NCBI GenBank assembly: GCA_965247455.1
Contig: CBDFHE010000005.1
Location: forward strand, 1-38,487
Direction of reading: 5' to 3'
Source: JACZYA01 sp965247455
Lineage (GTDB): Bacteria > Acidobacteriota > Terriglobia > Acidiferrales > 2-02-FULL-67-57
Length of the DNA stretch: 38,487 nucleotides
In this document: positions 31,413 to 38,487 of the stretch, one piece after another
How positions within the stretch are numbered: the stretch's first letter is position 1
Layout: the number at the start of each line of letters is the position of its first letter
Notes under the pieces: generated by a model
The model's input: the letters and a program-made list of their open reading frames with translations, nothing else
Database searches by the model: none
What the model was told of the DNA's origin: nothing
Made by a program: the position numbers and the translations under genes

Positions 31413-33082
31413 CCGGGATTTCCGTTTTGCCTGCCCCTGATGGCACGTTTATACACCCGATCGCCGCCGATCGCACAAAAACTTCGATCGTCGCACAATC
31501 GCTCAGCTTCAAAGGCCTTCATCTGAGCCCGCGCCGACGTGCGACCGACTGGAACCCCTGCTTTTCGGGCATTTCTCAGACACCGCTCCACACGTGTGCC
31601 CCGTGTCATCGCCGGGCGGGCTTCGTTGCACTTCAGGCCGCGCGTCAGCCTGCCGGCACGGGTAGCGCCCAGATCCTCCGCAGCATGTCGCCGAACAGCC
31701 GCCGCGTGAGATGCCCTTCCGCCAGCAGAAGCCAGTAGTACCGCGCATGCTTCACCAGCCGGCCCCCAGTTTTCACCAGTCGCTGCTGGAGACTCGTGAG
31801 CGACCAGCGCTTGACCCGCAGCGGAAGGACCAGTCTGCGCCACAAGTTGCCCAGATTGTAGGCCAGGACGCTCAGTTGCAGGCGCACCTCGTTCGCCCGG
31901 AAACGATGGCACGACAGCCGCGTCCAGTGGGTGGCCTGCTTGCCTTCCTTGATCCATTGCTCCGCCGTACCGCGCTTGTTGTAAAACCGCACGACCGAGC
32001 GGCTCGGGAGGGCCATGTTGGTCACGATGAAGCCGACGCGAGGGAACAGCTCACCTTGGTGGTGCTCCACCTTGGCGACGATCCGTCTGGGCGTGGTCCA
32101 GCTCTTGGCCTGATAGCGGAAACTCTGGTAGCGCACCAAGGGCTTGCAGCTCGGCCGTCCCGGCGGACGAAAGAGGATGTCTTCGATTTCCAGCTCCAAG
32201 CTCTTGTTCGCCGGCATGCGAATGGCATAGTCCACGTCGCGCTGCTCGAGCGCGTCGTAGATCTCGGGCTTCGCGAACGCGGCGTCTGCGCGGAACGCTA
32301 CGCGCTTGCCCTCCACCTGCTGCCGGTCAATCTCCGGTACGAGCAGGTCGTCCCAGTCGTCGGCGCTATGCACGTTGCCTGGCCGCAGCGTGGCGGCGAG
32401 GCAGTCCCCATGCTCGGTGAACAGAAACAGCGGGTGGTAGCAGACGGACTCGAAGTGCCCGTTATAGGCGCTCCCTTCCTGCGCCCCATGCACCGGGCTC
32501 TCGCTCGAATCCATGTCGAGCACGATCCGGTCGGCGCGCGTCGCCATCTCGGCCTGTGCAAGCACCTCCCGGTTCACGGCCCTCAACCCGACGAGATTCT
32601 CCTCGTGGGTCAGCAGCTCTGTCTCGAACCAATGCAGCGTCGATGTCAGCGCCGCACCCCGGTCCCAGCGCTTTGGCGACCCGATGAGACGAAATGTTGG
32701 GTCTGCCGACACGCGCCCCGCGTCGTTGAGATCTTCGTAGCCCGCGAGGCGACTGTAGACCGACTGCCGCAGGAGATCCACCACGCTGAACTGGGTGTTC
32801 ATCCCCTGTCGGGAATCGCTCAGGTGCTCGGCGATGAGTGTCTCCAGCCCCAGACGTTCATCCAACTCGCGCACCAGAATGAGGCCAGCGTCAGAAGTGA
32901 CGCGCGATCCCTGGAACGCGACTTTCAAGAAGCCGTTGAACGCGAACTGGAATGGCTCGTGTTGTAATTCACCCACCGGGTGTCACCCTCCGTAGTGTGG
33001 TTCCTTACGTCGGAGCCCCAAAACTCAAGGCGCAGCGACTGGTCCTGGCGATACGGTACCACAGCCAAATCGGAAATCCGGG
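31413..33082 (-). mobile_element. IS1380-family insertion sequence, copy 2 (1,670 bp)
   Basis: Same length, ends and orientation as copy 1, 240 bp further on. Left flank ATAAG, right flank CTAAG. Copies 1 and 2 in direct orientation with a short passenger segment between them form a composite-transposon layout bounded by CTAAG on both outer sides. Confidence 0.92.
31645..32976 (-). CDS. IS1380-family DDE transposase, copy 2
   Basis: 443 residues, intact. By the bases I compared it equals copy 3 and differs from copy 1 only at residue 275 (Pro, base 32154 g). DDE and YREK residues as in copy 1. Confidence 0.93.
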   Translation of the reverse strand: MGELQHEPFQFAFNGFLKVAFQGSRVTSDAGLILVRELDERLGLETLIAEHLSDSRQGMNTQFSVVDLLRQSVYSRLAGYEDLNDAGRVSADPTFRLIGSPKRWDRGAALTSTLHWFETELLTHEENLVGLRAVNREVLAQAEMATRADRIVLDMDSSESPVHGAQEGSAYNGHFESVCYHPLFLFTEHGDCLAATLRPGNVHSADDWDDLLVPEIDRQQVEGKRVAFRADAAFAKPEIYDALEQRDVDYAIRMPANKSLELEIEDILFRPPGRPSCKPLVRYQSFRYQAKSWTTPRRIVAKVEHHQGELFPRVGFIVTNMALPSRSVVRFYNKRGTAEQWIKEGKQATHWTRLSCHRFRANEVRLQLSVLAYNLGNLWRRLVLPLRVKRWSLTSLQQRLVKTGGRLVKHARYYWLLLAEGHLTRRLFGDMLRRIWALPVPAG

Positions 33083-33110
33083 CTAAGATCGCTTCCCAAG
33101 TTCCTTTCAC

Positions 33111-33161
33111 ATGATTGGCAAGACAATTTCGCGCTATCGCATCCTAGAGAAGCTGAGCTGA
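33111..33161 (+). pseudogene. N-terminal remnant of a serine/threonine protein kinase
   Basis: ATG 33111 encodes MIGKTISRYRILEKLS and then TGA. The first 15 residues are the standard beginning of acidobacterial Hanks-type kinases (...YRILEKLGEGGMGVVY...), cut just before the glycine loop. No kinase sequence follows, so the gene has been deleted from about codon 16 on. The upstream 28 bp end at the edge of IS copy 2. Confidence 0.6.
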
Positions 33162-33174
33162 GGTGGAATTTAGG

Positions 33175-33315
33175 ATGCGTTACCCCGTCAGTCGCAGAGA
33201 ATTCTTGACCGGAATGGACCGGGAGCAAGGCGTTCAAGAAGGGTTCGCCTTTGTTCGCCGAATCGACTTCGACCCTGCTGACAGGTCCTTCGACGCGGCT
33301 TTCCTGCGGTACTAG
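33175..33315 (+). CDS. short unrecognised ORF
   Basis: 46 codons from ATG 33175 to TAG 33313-33315. It starts MRYPVSRREFLTG, which resembles a twin-arginine signal start, but continues into charged sequence without a hydrophobic core. It is probably another gene fragment in the debris between the kinase remnant and the amidohydrolase. Confidence 0.2.
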   Translation: MRYPVSRREFLTGMDREQGVQEGFAFVRRIDFDPADRSFDAAFLRY

Positions 33316-33409
33316 GCCACTTTCCGGCAAGCCGACTAACCGGGATGTGGCCACATCGAGTGCCCCGATGGATTGTGGCCCCCCCAAGTTCTGTGCCATA
33401 CTGATCCAG

Positions 33410-34831
33410 ATGCTGAGATTACTCACCTTCTTCATTGTTGTGCTACTGACCTCCTGCTCCTCTCCGCCTTCCTACGACATCGCGATCGTCAACGGCCGCG
33501 TCATGGATCCGGAATCCGGACTGGACGCCGTTCGCAACGTCGGCGTCAACGGCGACAAGATCGCGACGATCACCGAGGACGAGATCAGCGGGAAGCAAAC
33601 ACTCGACGCCGCCGGACACGTCGTCACCGCCGGCTTCATCGATCTCCACCGCCACGGCCACGGCCCCGAGAACTATCGGGCGCAGCTTTACGACGGTATT
33701 ACCAGCGCGCTGGAACTAGAGATCGGGGTCGAAGACATCGACGCCTTCTACGCGGAACGCGAAGGCAAAGCGCTTGTGAACCACGGCGCCAGCATCAGCC
33801 ATCCCTACACGCGCAATATCGTGATGACCGGTGCAAACCCGGGCCTCGAGGGGGATGCGCTGGCACGGGCCCTGACCCCGGACCAACTCGACAAGCTGAA
33901 GGACAGCATCACCCGAGCGCTCGACCATGGTGCGGTTGGCATCGGATTCGGCCTTGCTTATAGCCCCGGAGCGACGTCGGACGAGCTTCTGGAATTATTC
34001 CGCCTTGTCGCCCGCTACGACGCCAATAGTTTCGTTCACATTCGGACTTCGAGAACCGACGCCAGCAACGTGGAAGAGGTCCTCGCCTATTCCCAGGAAA
34101 CTGGCGCTCCGCTCCACATCGTCCACATCAACAGTAGTGGTGCCAAATTAGTCCCTGAATACCTGGAGGTGATCCAAAAGGCCCGCGACCAAGGCGTCGA
34201 TGTCACGACGGAGTGCTACCCCTACAATCGCGGCTCGACCTTCATCCAGTCGCATCTGTTCAACGACTGGGAAACCTATTCCGACGGCGAGTTCAAGCAG
34301 TATATCTGGGTCGAAACCGGCGAACATCTCACCCGCGAGTCCTTTGGCAAGTATCGGGAGCAAGGCGGCCTCCTGATCAGCCCGCCTTCTTACTCCATGG
34401 AAAATGTGAAAGCGGCGGTCGCAAGTCCGCTGACCATGATCGCCAGCGACGGCATGTGGCTCGACAAGGGACGTGCTCATCCGCGGACTTTCGGCACGTA
34501 CGCGCGTGTCCTCGGCCGCTACGTCCGCGAGGAGAAAGCCCTCAGCCTCATGGACGCTCTCGCCAAGATGAGCCTACGTCCCGCCCAGCGACTCCAGAGG
34601 CGGGTGCCCATGATGAAGAACAAAGGCCGTGTCAAAGTGGGCGCGGACGCCGACCTGGTGGTCTTCAACCCGGATACGGTCCTCGACAAGGGGACTTTCG
34701 AAGACCCCGCACAGCACCCCGAGGGAATCCGCCACGTTGTCGTCAACGGCGCAGCGGTGCTTGTCGAGGGCAACCTGGTGGAAGGCATGTTGCCGGGGCG
34801 TCCGATCCGTGCAGCGATCAAACGAAATTAG
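33410..34831 (+). CDS. amidohydrolase lipoprotein (D-aminoacylase-like)
   Basis: 473 residues. N-terminal lipoprotein signal with lipobox LLTSC (12-16), so it is likely anchored to a membrane. The amidohydrolase fold has its beta-sandwich start (YDIAIVNGRVMDPESG) and metal ligands H80/H82 (IDLHRHG), H210 (SFVHIRT), H239 (HIVHINSSG) and D347 (ASDGMW). The SDGMW and HINSSG motifs fit N-acyl-D-amino-acid deacylase / dihydroorotase-type members. ATG 33410 is chosen because it starts the signal peptide; the frame is open further upstream without sense. The gene appears intact amid debris. Confidence 0.85.
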   Translation: MLRLLTFFIVVLLTSCSSPPSYDIAIVNGRVMDPESGLDAVRNVGVNGDKIATITEDEISGKQTLDAAGHVVTAGFIDLHRHGHGPENYRAQLYDGITSALELEIGVEDIDAFYAEREGKALVNHGASISHPYTRNIVMTGANPGLEGDALARALTPDQLDKLKDSITRALDHGAVGIGFGLAYSPGATSDELLELFRLVARYDANSFVHIRTSRTDASNVEEVLAYSQETGAPLHIVHINSSGAKLVPEYLEVIQKARDQGVDVTTECYPYNRGSTFIQSHLFNDWETYSDGEFKQYIWVETGEHLTRESFGKYREQGGLLISPPSYSMENVKAAVASPLTMIASDGMWLDKGRAHPRTFGTYARVLGRYVREEKALSLMDALAKMSLRPAQRLQRRVPMMKNKGRVKVGADADLVVFNPDTVLDKGTFEDPAQHPEGIRHVVVNGAAVLVEGNLVEGMLPGRPIRAAIKRN

Positions 34832-35041
34832 TGCGGCCAGCAGTCTTATCTCGCTCCTGCAGCCGATGGGGCCAAGCCCAGACACAGAAGGGACTGGAAT
34901 GGCGTGTTTTCTTGGGAGTAAGCGTCAATCGTTGAGGAGTGCCCGTTTCGGGGATCTGAACCTGACTGACCCCTTGTCCGCTTTGCCGAACTATTCGGGA
35001 GTTGGCAGCCGGACCGGAGGGAACTGGGGGGTAGGGGCAAT

Positions 35042-35230
35042 CTATCCGGCATTGCTGCTGACAAGGTGGGGTCTCGCAACGCCCAAGGAGAGGAAATAAT
35101 TGGGCCCAGCTTGCTTCTTGACGTAGATGCCCTTCTCGGTGTGCCACGCCAGCACGACGGGCTTGACCATTGGGATGCGCTGACTACGACGCCGTTCGGG
35201 TCTTTCGGGCGTTGGCTGATGAGGGAGCAT
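35042..35230 (-). pseudogene. truncated PilZ-domain gene
   Basis: ATG 35228-35230 begins a 62-residue frame whose middle, RPERRRSQRIPMVKPVVLAW, is the N-terminal part of a PilZ domain including its RxxxR-like arginine motif. After ~40 residues the PilZ pattern stops and no D/NxSxxG motif follows, so only the first strands are left. The intact PilZ gene in the window (21932-22264) is a different sequence, so this is not a copy of it. Confidence 0.5.
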
Positions 35231-35329
35231 CGTTTGGCCCCGCCAGGTTGGCGGATTCTTAGCCCGCTGAGGGAGTGGAGTCAAGTAGGAACAGGATTCT
35301 TGGATGCCGTGGCAAGGGCCTACTGCGGG

Positions 35330-35344
35330 AAGTTCATGCGGCGG
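35330..35344 (+). repeat. 15-bp direct repeat AAGTTCATGCGGCGG (partner 35655-35669)
   Basis: Identical 15-mers followed by similar purine-rich sequence. Each lies just past the stop of a minus-strand gene (35354 and 35688). Confidence 0.55.
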
Positions 35345-35353
35345 GAGGAAAAC

Positions 35354-35563
35354 TTACCTTGCTTTCCTCTGTTTCTGCTGGGCAAGAATGCGGCGTTTCA
35401 GGAGGCGGTGCTTGTGTTGATGTTCGTCGCAGTAGTATGCATATCGTCGCCGTGGTTTTCCGCATATCATGCAGCACCCTGCGGCCACCTTTTTCTGTTG
35501 CCACCTGGACTGTCTACTCTGCTTGCGGGGTTTGACTTTTTGGGACACATCCTCTTCCTTCAT
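35354..35563 (-). CDS. small basic zinc-ribbon-like protein
   Basis: 69 residues, strongly basic. C30 and C31 then CxxC-type CCMICG, followed by YYCDEHQHKH, give a CxxC...CxxH candidate metal site between two Lys/Arg-rich helices. Small proteins with this layout occur in many bacterial genomes without assigned function; nucleic-acid binding is a guess from charge. The ribosome site before ATG 35561-35563 is poor, so expression is uncertain. Confidence 0.45.
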   Translation of the reverse strand: MKEEDVSQKVKPRKQSRQSRWQQKKVAAGCCMICGKPRRRYAYYCDEHQHKHRLLKRRILAQQKQRKAR

Positions 35564-35687
35564 TGAGACAGGGTACCGACCTCGCTGTCAGCTTAATTCC
35601 GTCGCCGAAAACTGTCAACTAATACTCACGTCTGCCCAAGAACCCGGCTCCAGCAAGTTCATGCGGCGGAGGAGAAACCCGGAGCCA

Positions 35688-36149
35688 CTAGAGCTTGCCC
35701 CAGGAGGTAATTCGCGTAGGGAGAATCCGAATAATGAGCGCTCCGTCGGGCAGAAGCCCAGCATCGTAGCTGGGGTACTTGGCTTTCAGCAGGCGTCGCG
35801 CTTTCGCCTGCTCCCCTCTGTCAGTTTCCGAGAGGAGCGCCGCTGTGCCCCGAATCAGGACATACCACAGTTGCCGCCAGTCCTCTTGATACTCGTCGAT
35901 TAAGAGAGCCACAGCTGGCTGCGCCTGAATGTGGCGTACTCTGGCTAGGCGCTCTGGGGCTACCAGCTTGGGCTTTGCATCGAGTGCGGTGTAGAAAGCC
36001 TGTCCGTCGTAAACATAACAAACCGGAATGATATGGGGATGGCCTTCTTCATCGGTTGTAGCTAGCCGACCGACTCGCGCTTCGGTGAGCTTCGTCTGGA
36101 CAGCATTCTTTGTTTCGTTGCGTGTATGCACGACCTCACTGAAACTCAT
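35688..36149 (-). CDS. PPOX-class, probable F420-dependent protein (Rv0121-like)
   Basis: 153 residues with a split-barrel flavin/F420-binding fold. Motifs are ARVGRLATTDEEGHPHIIPV, YTALDAKPK and EDWRQLWYVLIRGTA, characteristic of the PPOX-class family typified by mycobacterial Rv0121. Such proteins bind F420 or FMN and reduce small substrates; the substrate is unknown here. I chose ATG 36147-36149. A longer frame runs upstream into IS copy 3 but only because the IS end is open in that frame. IS copy 3 begins 65 bp upstream of the start, so the native promoter may be cut or replaced. Confidence 0.8.
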   Translation of the reverse strand: MSFSEVVHTRNETKNAVQTKLTEARVGRLATTDEEGHPHIIPVCYVYDGQAFYTALDAKPKLVAPERLARVRHIQAQPAVALLIDEYQEDWRQLWYVLIRGTAALLSETDRGEQAKARRLLKAKYPSYDAGLLPDGALIIRILPTRITSWGKL

Positions 36150-36214
36150 CCTAGGCCCCGCCCGCAGGCAAGTCAACGCGCAGGGAACGGAGGTGACATC
36201 CAGAGAGGTCTTAT

Positions 36215-37884
36215 CCCGGATTTCCGATTTGGCTGTGGTACCGTATCGCCAGGACCAGTCGCTGCGCCTTGAGTTTTGGGGCTCCGACGTAAGGAACCAC
36301 ACTACGGAGGGTGACACCCGGTGGGTGAATTACAACACGAGCCATTCCAGTTCGCGTTCAACGGCTTCTTGAAAGTCGCGTTCCAGGGATCGCGCGTCAC
36401 TTCTGACGCTGGCCTCATTCTGGTGCGCGAGTTGGATGAACGTCTGGGGCTGGAGACACTCATCGCCGAGCACCTGAGCGATTCCCGACAGGGGATGAAC
36501 ACCCAGTTCAGCGTGGTGGATCTCCTGCGGCAGTCGGTCTACAGTCGCCTCGCGGGCTACGAAGATCTCAACGACGCGGGGCGCGTGTCGGCAGACCCAA
36601 CATTTCGTCTCATCGGGTCGCCAAAGCGCTGGGACCGGGGTGCGGCGCTGACATCGACGCTGCATTGGTTCGAGACAGAGCTGCTGACCCACGAGGAGAA
36701 TCTCGTCGGGTTGAGGGCCGTGAACCGGGAGGTGCTTGCACAGGCCGAGATGGCGACGCGCGCCGACCGGATCGTGCTCGACATGGATTCGAGCGAGAGC
36801 CCGGTGCATGGGGCGCAGGAAGGGAGCGCCTATAACGGGCACTTCGAGTCCGTCTGCTACCACCCGCTGTTTCTGTTCACCGAGCATGGGGACTGCCTCG
36901 CCGCCACGCTGCGGCCAGGCAACGTGCATAGCGCCGACGACTGGGACGACCTGCTCGTACCGGAGATTGACCGGCAGCAGGTGGAGGGCAAGCGCGTAGC
37001 GTTCCGCGCAGACGCCGCGTTCGCGAAGCCCGAGATCTACGACGCGCTCGAGCAGCGCGACGTGGACTATGCCATTCGCATGCCGGCGAACAAGAGCTTG
37101 GAGCTGGAAATCGAAGACATCCTCTTTCGTCCGCCGGGACGGCCGAGCTGCAAGCCCTTGGTGCGCTACCAGAGTTTCCGCTATCAGGCCAAGAGCTGGA
37201 CCACGCCCAGACGGATCGTCGCCAAGGTGGAGCACCACCAAGGTGAGCTGTTCCCTCGCGTCGGCTTCATCGTGACCAACATGGCCCTCCCGAGCCGCTC
37301 GGTCGTGCGGTTTTACAACAAGCGCGGTACGGCGGAGCAATGGATCAAGGAAGGCAAGCAGGCCACCCACTGGACGCGGCTGTCGTGCCATCGTTTCCGG
37401 GCGAACGAGGTGCGCCTGCAACTGAGCGTCCTGGCCTACAATCTGGGCAACTTGTGGCGCAGACTGGTCCTTCCGCTGCGGGTCAAGCGCTGGTCGCTCA
37501 CGAGTCTCCAGCAGCGACTGGTGAAAACTGGGGGCCGGCTGGTGAAGCATGCGCGGTACTACTGGCTTCTGCTGGCGGAAGGGCATCTCACGCGGCGGCT
37601 GTTCGGCGACATGCTGCGGAGGATCTGGGCGCTACCCGTGCCGGCAGGCTGACGCGCGGCCTGAAGTGCAACGAAGCCCGCCCGGCGATGACACGGGGCA
37701 CACGTGTGGAGCGGTGTCTGAGAAATGCCCGAAAAGCAGGGGTTCCAGTCGGTCGCACGTCGGCGCGGGCTCAGATGAAGGCCTTTGAAGCTGAGCGATT
37801 GTGCGACGATCGAAGTTTTTGTGCGATCGGCGGCGATCGGGTGTATAAACGTGCCATCAGGGGCAGGCAAAACGGAAATCCCGG
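36215..37884 (+). mobile_element. IS1380-family insertion sequence, copy 3 (1,670 bp)
   Basis: Same element in the opposite orientation, with identical ends. Left flank CTTAT (36210-36214), right flank GTTGA (37885-37889). Their inverted partners are the left flank of copy 2 and the right flank of copy 1. This copy truncates the dienelactone hydrolase gene at its right side. Confidence 0.92.
36321..37652 (+). CDS. IS1380-family DDE transposase, copy 3
   Basis: 443 residues, intact, starting at GTG 36321 with GGAGGG at 36306-36311. Pro at residue 275 as in copy 2. Catalytic residues as in copy 1. Confidence 0.93.
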   Translation: MGELQHEPFQFAFNGFLKVAFQGSRVTSDAGLILVRELDERLGLETLIAEHLSDSRQGMNTQFSVVDLLRQSVYSRLAGYEDLNDAGRVSADPTFRLIGSPKRWDRGAALTSTLHWFETELLTHEENLVGLRAVNREVLAQAEMATRADRIVLDMDSSESPVHGAQEGSAYNGHFESVCYHPLFLFTEHGDCLAATLRPGNVHSADDWDDLLVPEIDRQQVEGKRVAFRADAAFAKPEIYDALEQRDVDYAIRMPANKSLELEIEDILFRPPGRPSCKPLVRYQSFRYQAKSWTTPRRIVAKVEHHQGELFPRVGFIVTNMALPSRSVVRFYNKRGTAEQWIKEGKQATHWTRLSCHRFRANEVRLQLSVLAYNLGNLWRRLVLPLRVKRWSLTSLQQRLVKTGGRLVKHARYYWLLLAEGHLTRRLFGDMLRRIWALPVPAG

Positions 37885-38457
37885 GTTGATTCTCGCAATG
37901 GCGTCTCTGTCATCAGGTCCCCTGCCATAAAACACGAATGCCGCCGCCAGATCCGCTCGGTTGGTGGCAAAGCGAAAGCTCTGGCTGCCGCCCCAACAGA
38001 ATCCCACCACTGCCACTGCCCCGGTCGAAGCTGGCAGCTTGGCGACATAGTCAACCACTGCGTGCAGGTCGGCGGTCACTTGGTCAGGCGGTAAACGGTA
38101 GATGGCTTCGCGGGCGGAATTTCCATCCGGGAAGTCGCTGGTCTTGCCTCCCCCTGGGCCCATGCCGGAGAGCAGATCAGGGGCAATGGCAATGTATCCG
38201 GCTTCAGCCAACTGGTCGGTGACCCCGCGCACCCAGTCGCTCAAGCCTCGGTTTTCGTGGATGACCACTACGGCGGGCGCCTTGTCTGTGACTTCTGGAA
38301 ACACCAAAAAGGAATGGACCACGCGATCACCTTGCTTGACAGCCACCCACTCCTGATGGCGGGGCGACTTCTCCAACCGCTGGCGGGAAGACTGCTGCGC
38401 GGATGAGAAAGCAGAAACTAGGACCAGCACGATAGCGATGGCAAGGGCTCTTTTCAC
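37885..38457 (-). pseudogene. N-terminal part of a dienelactone hydrolase gene, cut by IS copy 3
   Basis: 191 codons from GTG 38455-38457 (AAGGAGG 6 nt upstream) with a Sec signal peptide (LAIAIVLVLVSAFSSAQ). The alpha/beta hydrolase body includes VVVIHENRGLSDW and the nucleophile elbow GFCWGG (C154). The frame ends at N191 on the target duplication, then runs 38 codons into the IS to a stop at 37771. The catalytic Asp and His are missing from this piece; they are in the fragment at 31173-31411. The truncated protein cannot be an active hydrolase. Confidence 0.92.
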
Positions 38458-38487
38458 GCTTGCCTCCTTGAGGGTTTTCCGCCCTAG

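Noticed and set aside
31413..33082. IS copy 2 as a simple insertion with its own target duplication
   Set aside because: Its flanks agree in four bases (TAAG) but not in the fifth, while exact 5-bp partners exist beside the other copies. Kept only as the alternative model.

Overview
The window is GC-rich and gene-dense. It most resembles an acidobacterial chromosome. This is an inference: the kinase-start remnant beginning MIGKTISRYRILEKL at 33111, the secreted protein at 15355-16143, and the mix of korAB, otsAB, form II cox-like and AmmeMemoRadiSam genes all fit, but no rRNA or other taxonomic marker is present. I saw no tRNA, rRNA or CRISPR array.

Layout. 1-4.4 kb: the 3' part of nuoB, then housekeeping genes (a small tudor-like protein, ygfZ, a pterin carbinolamine dehydratase, an MBL-fold hydrolase, a small helical protein, an LRV-repeat protein) and the amputated 3' end of an acyl-CoA ligase. 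4.4-8.8 kb: a compact vitamin B6 operon, pdxR - methyltransferase - pdxS - pdxT - LMW phosphatase, with overlapping stops and starts and a direct-repeat operator candidate at its only clear promoter. 8.8-14.1 kb: a DtxR/MntR-type regulator followed by a molybdenum hydroxylase operon in the form II order S-L-M plus CoxG, then a small ORF ending in a repeat cluster. 14.2-18.7 kb: the AmmeMemoRadiSam radical SAM enzyme, a secreted hypothetical protein, and what looks like one long gene (seven membrane segments, a peptidase-like region, a GH113-like domain) cut by an in-frame amber codon. 18.8-22.3 kb: 2-oxoacid:ferredoxin oxidoreductase korAB with a structured leader, and a PilZ protein. 22.5-29.1 kb: otsAB (trehalose), an M28-type peptidase, an RRM protein and a Tat-exported class V aminotransferase.

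29.5-38.5 kb is a remodelled region with three 1,670-bp copies of one IS1380-family element (29503-31172 and 31413-33082 on -, 36215-37884 on +). Around them lie an amidohydrolase lipoprotein, an F420-type PPOX protein, small or broken genes, and a dienelactone hydrolase gene torn in two. Its N-terminal 191 codons lie at the right edge on the minus strand. Its last 77 codons, carrying the catalytic Asp and His, lie 6.5 kb away between the first two IS copies on the plus strand. The pieces join in frame through a shared 5-bp target duplication.

Each of the three 5-bp target duplications is shared between two different IS copies. That shows the region was rearranged through the elements after they inserted (or was misassembled through them). 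This is the most informative structure in the window. I did not find a clear new defence or biosynthetic system.
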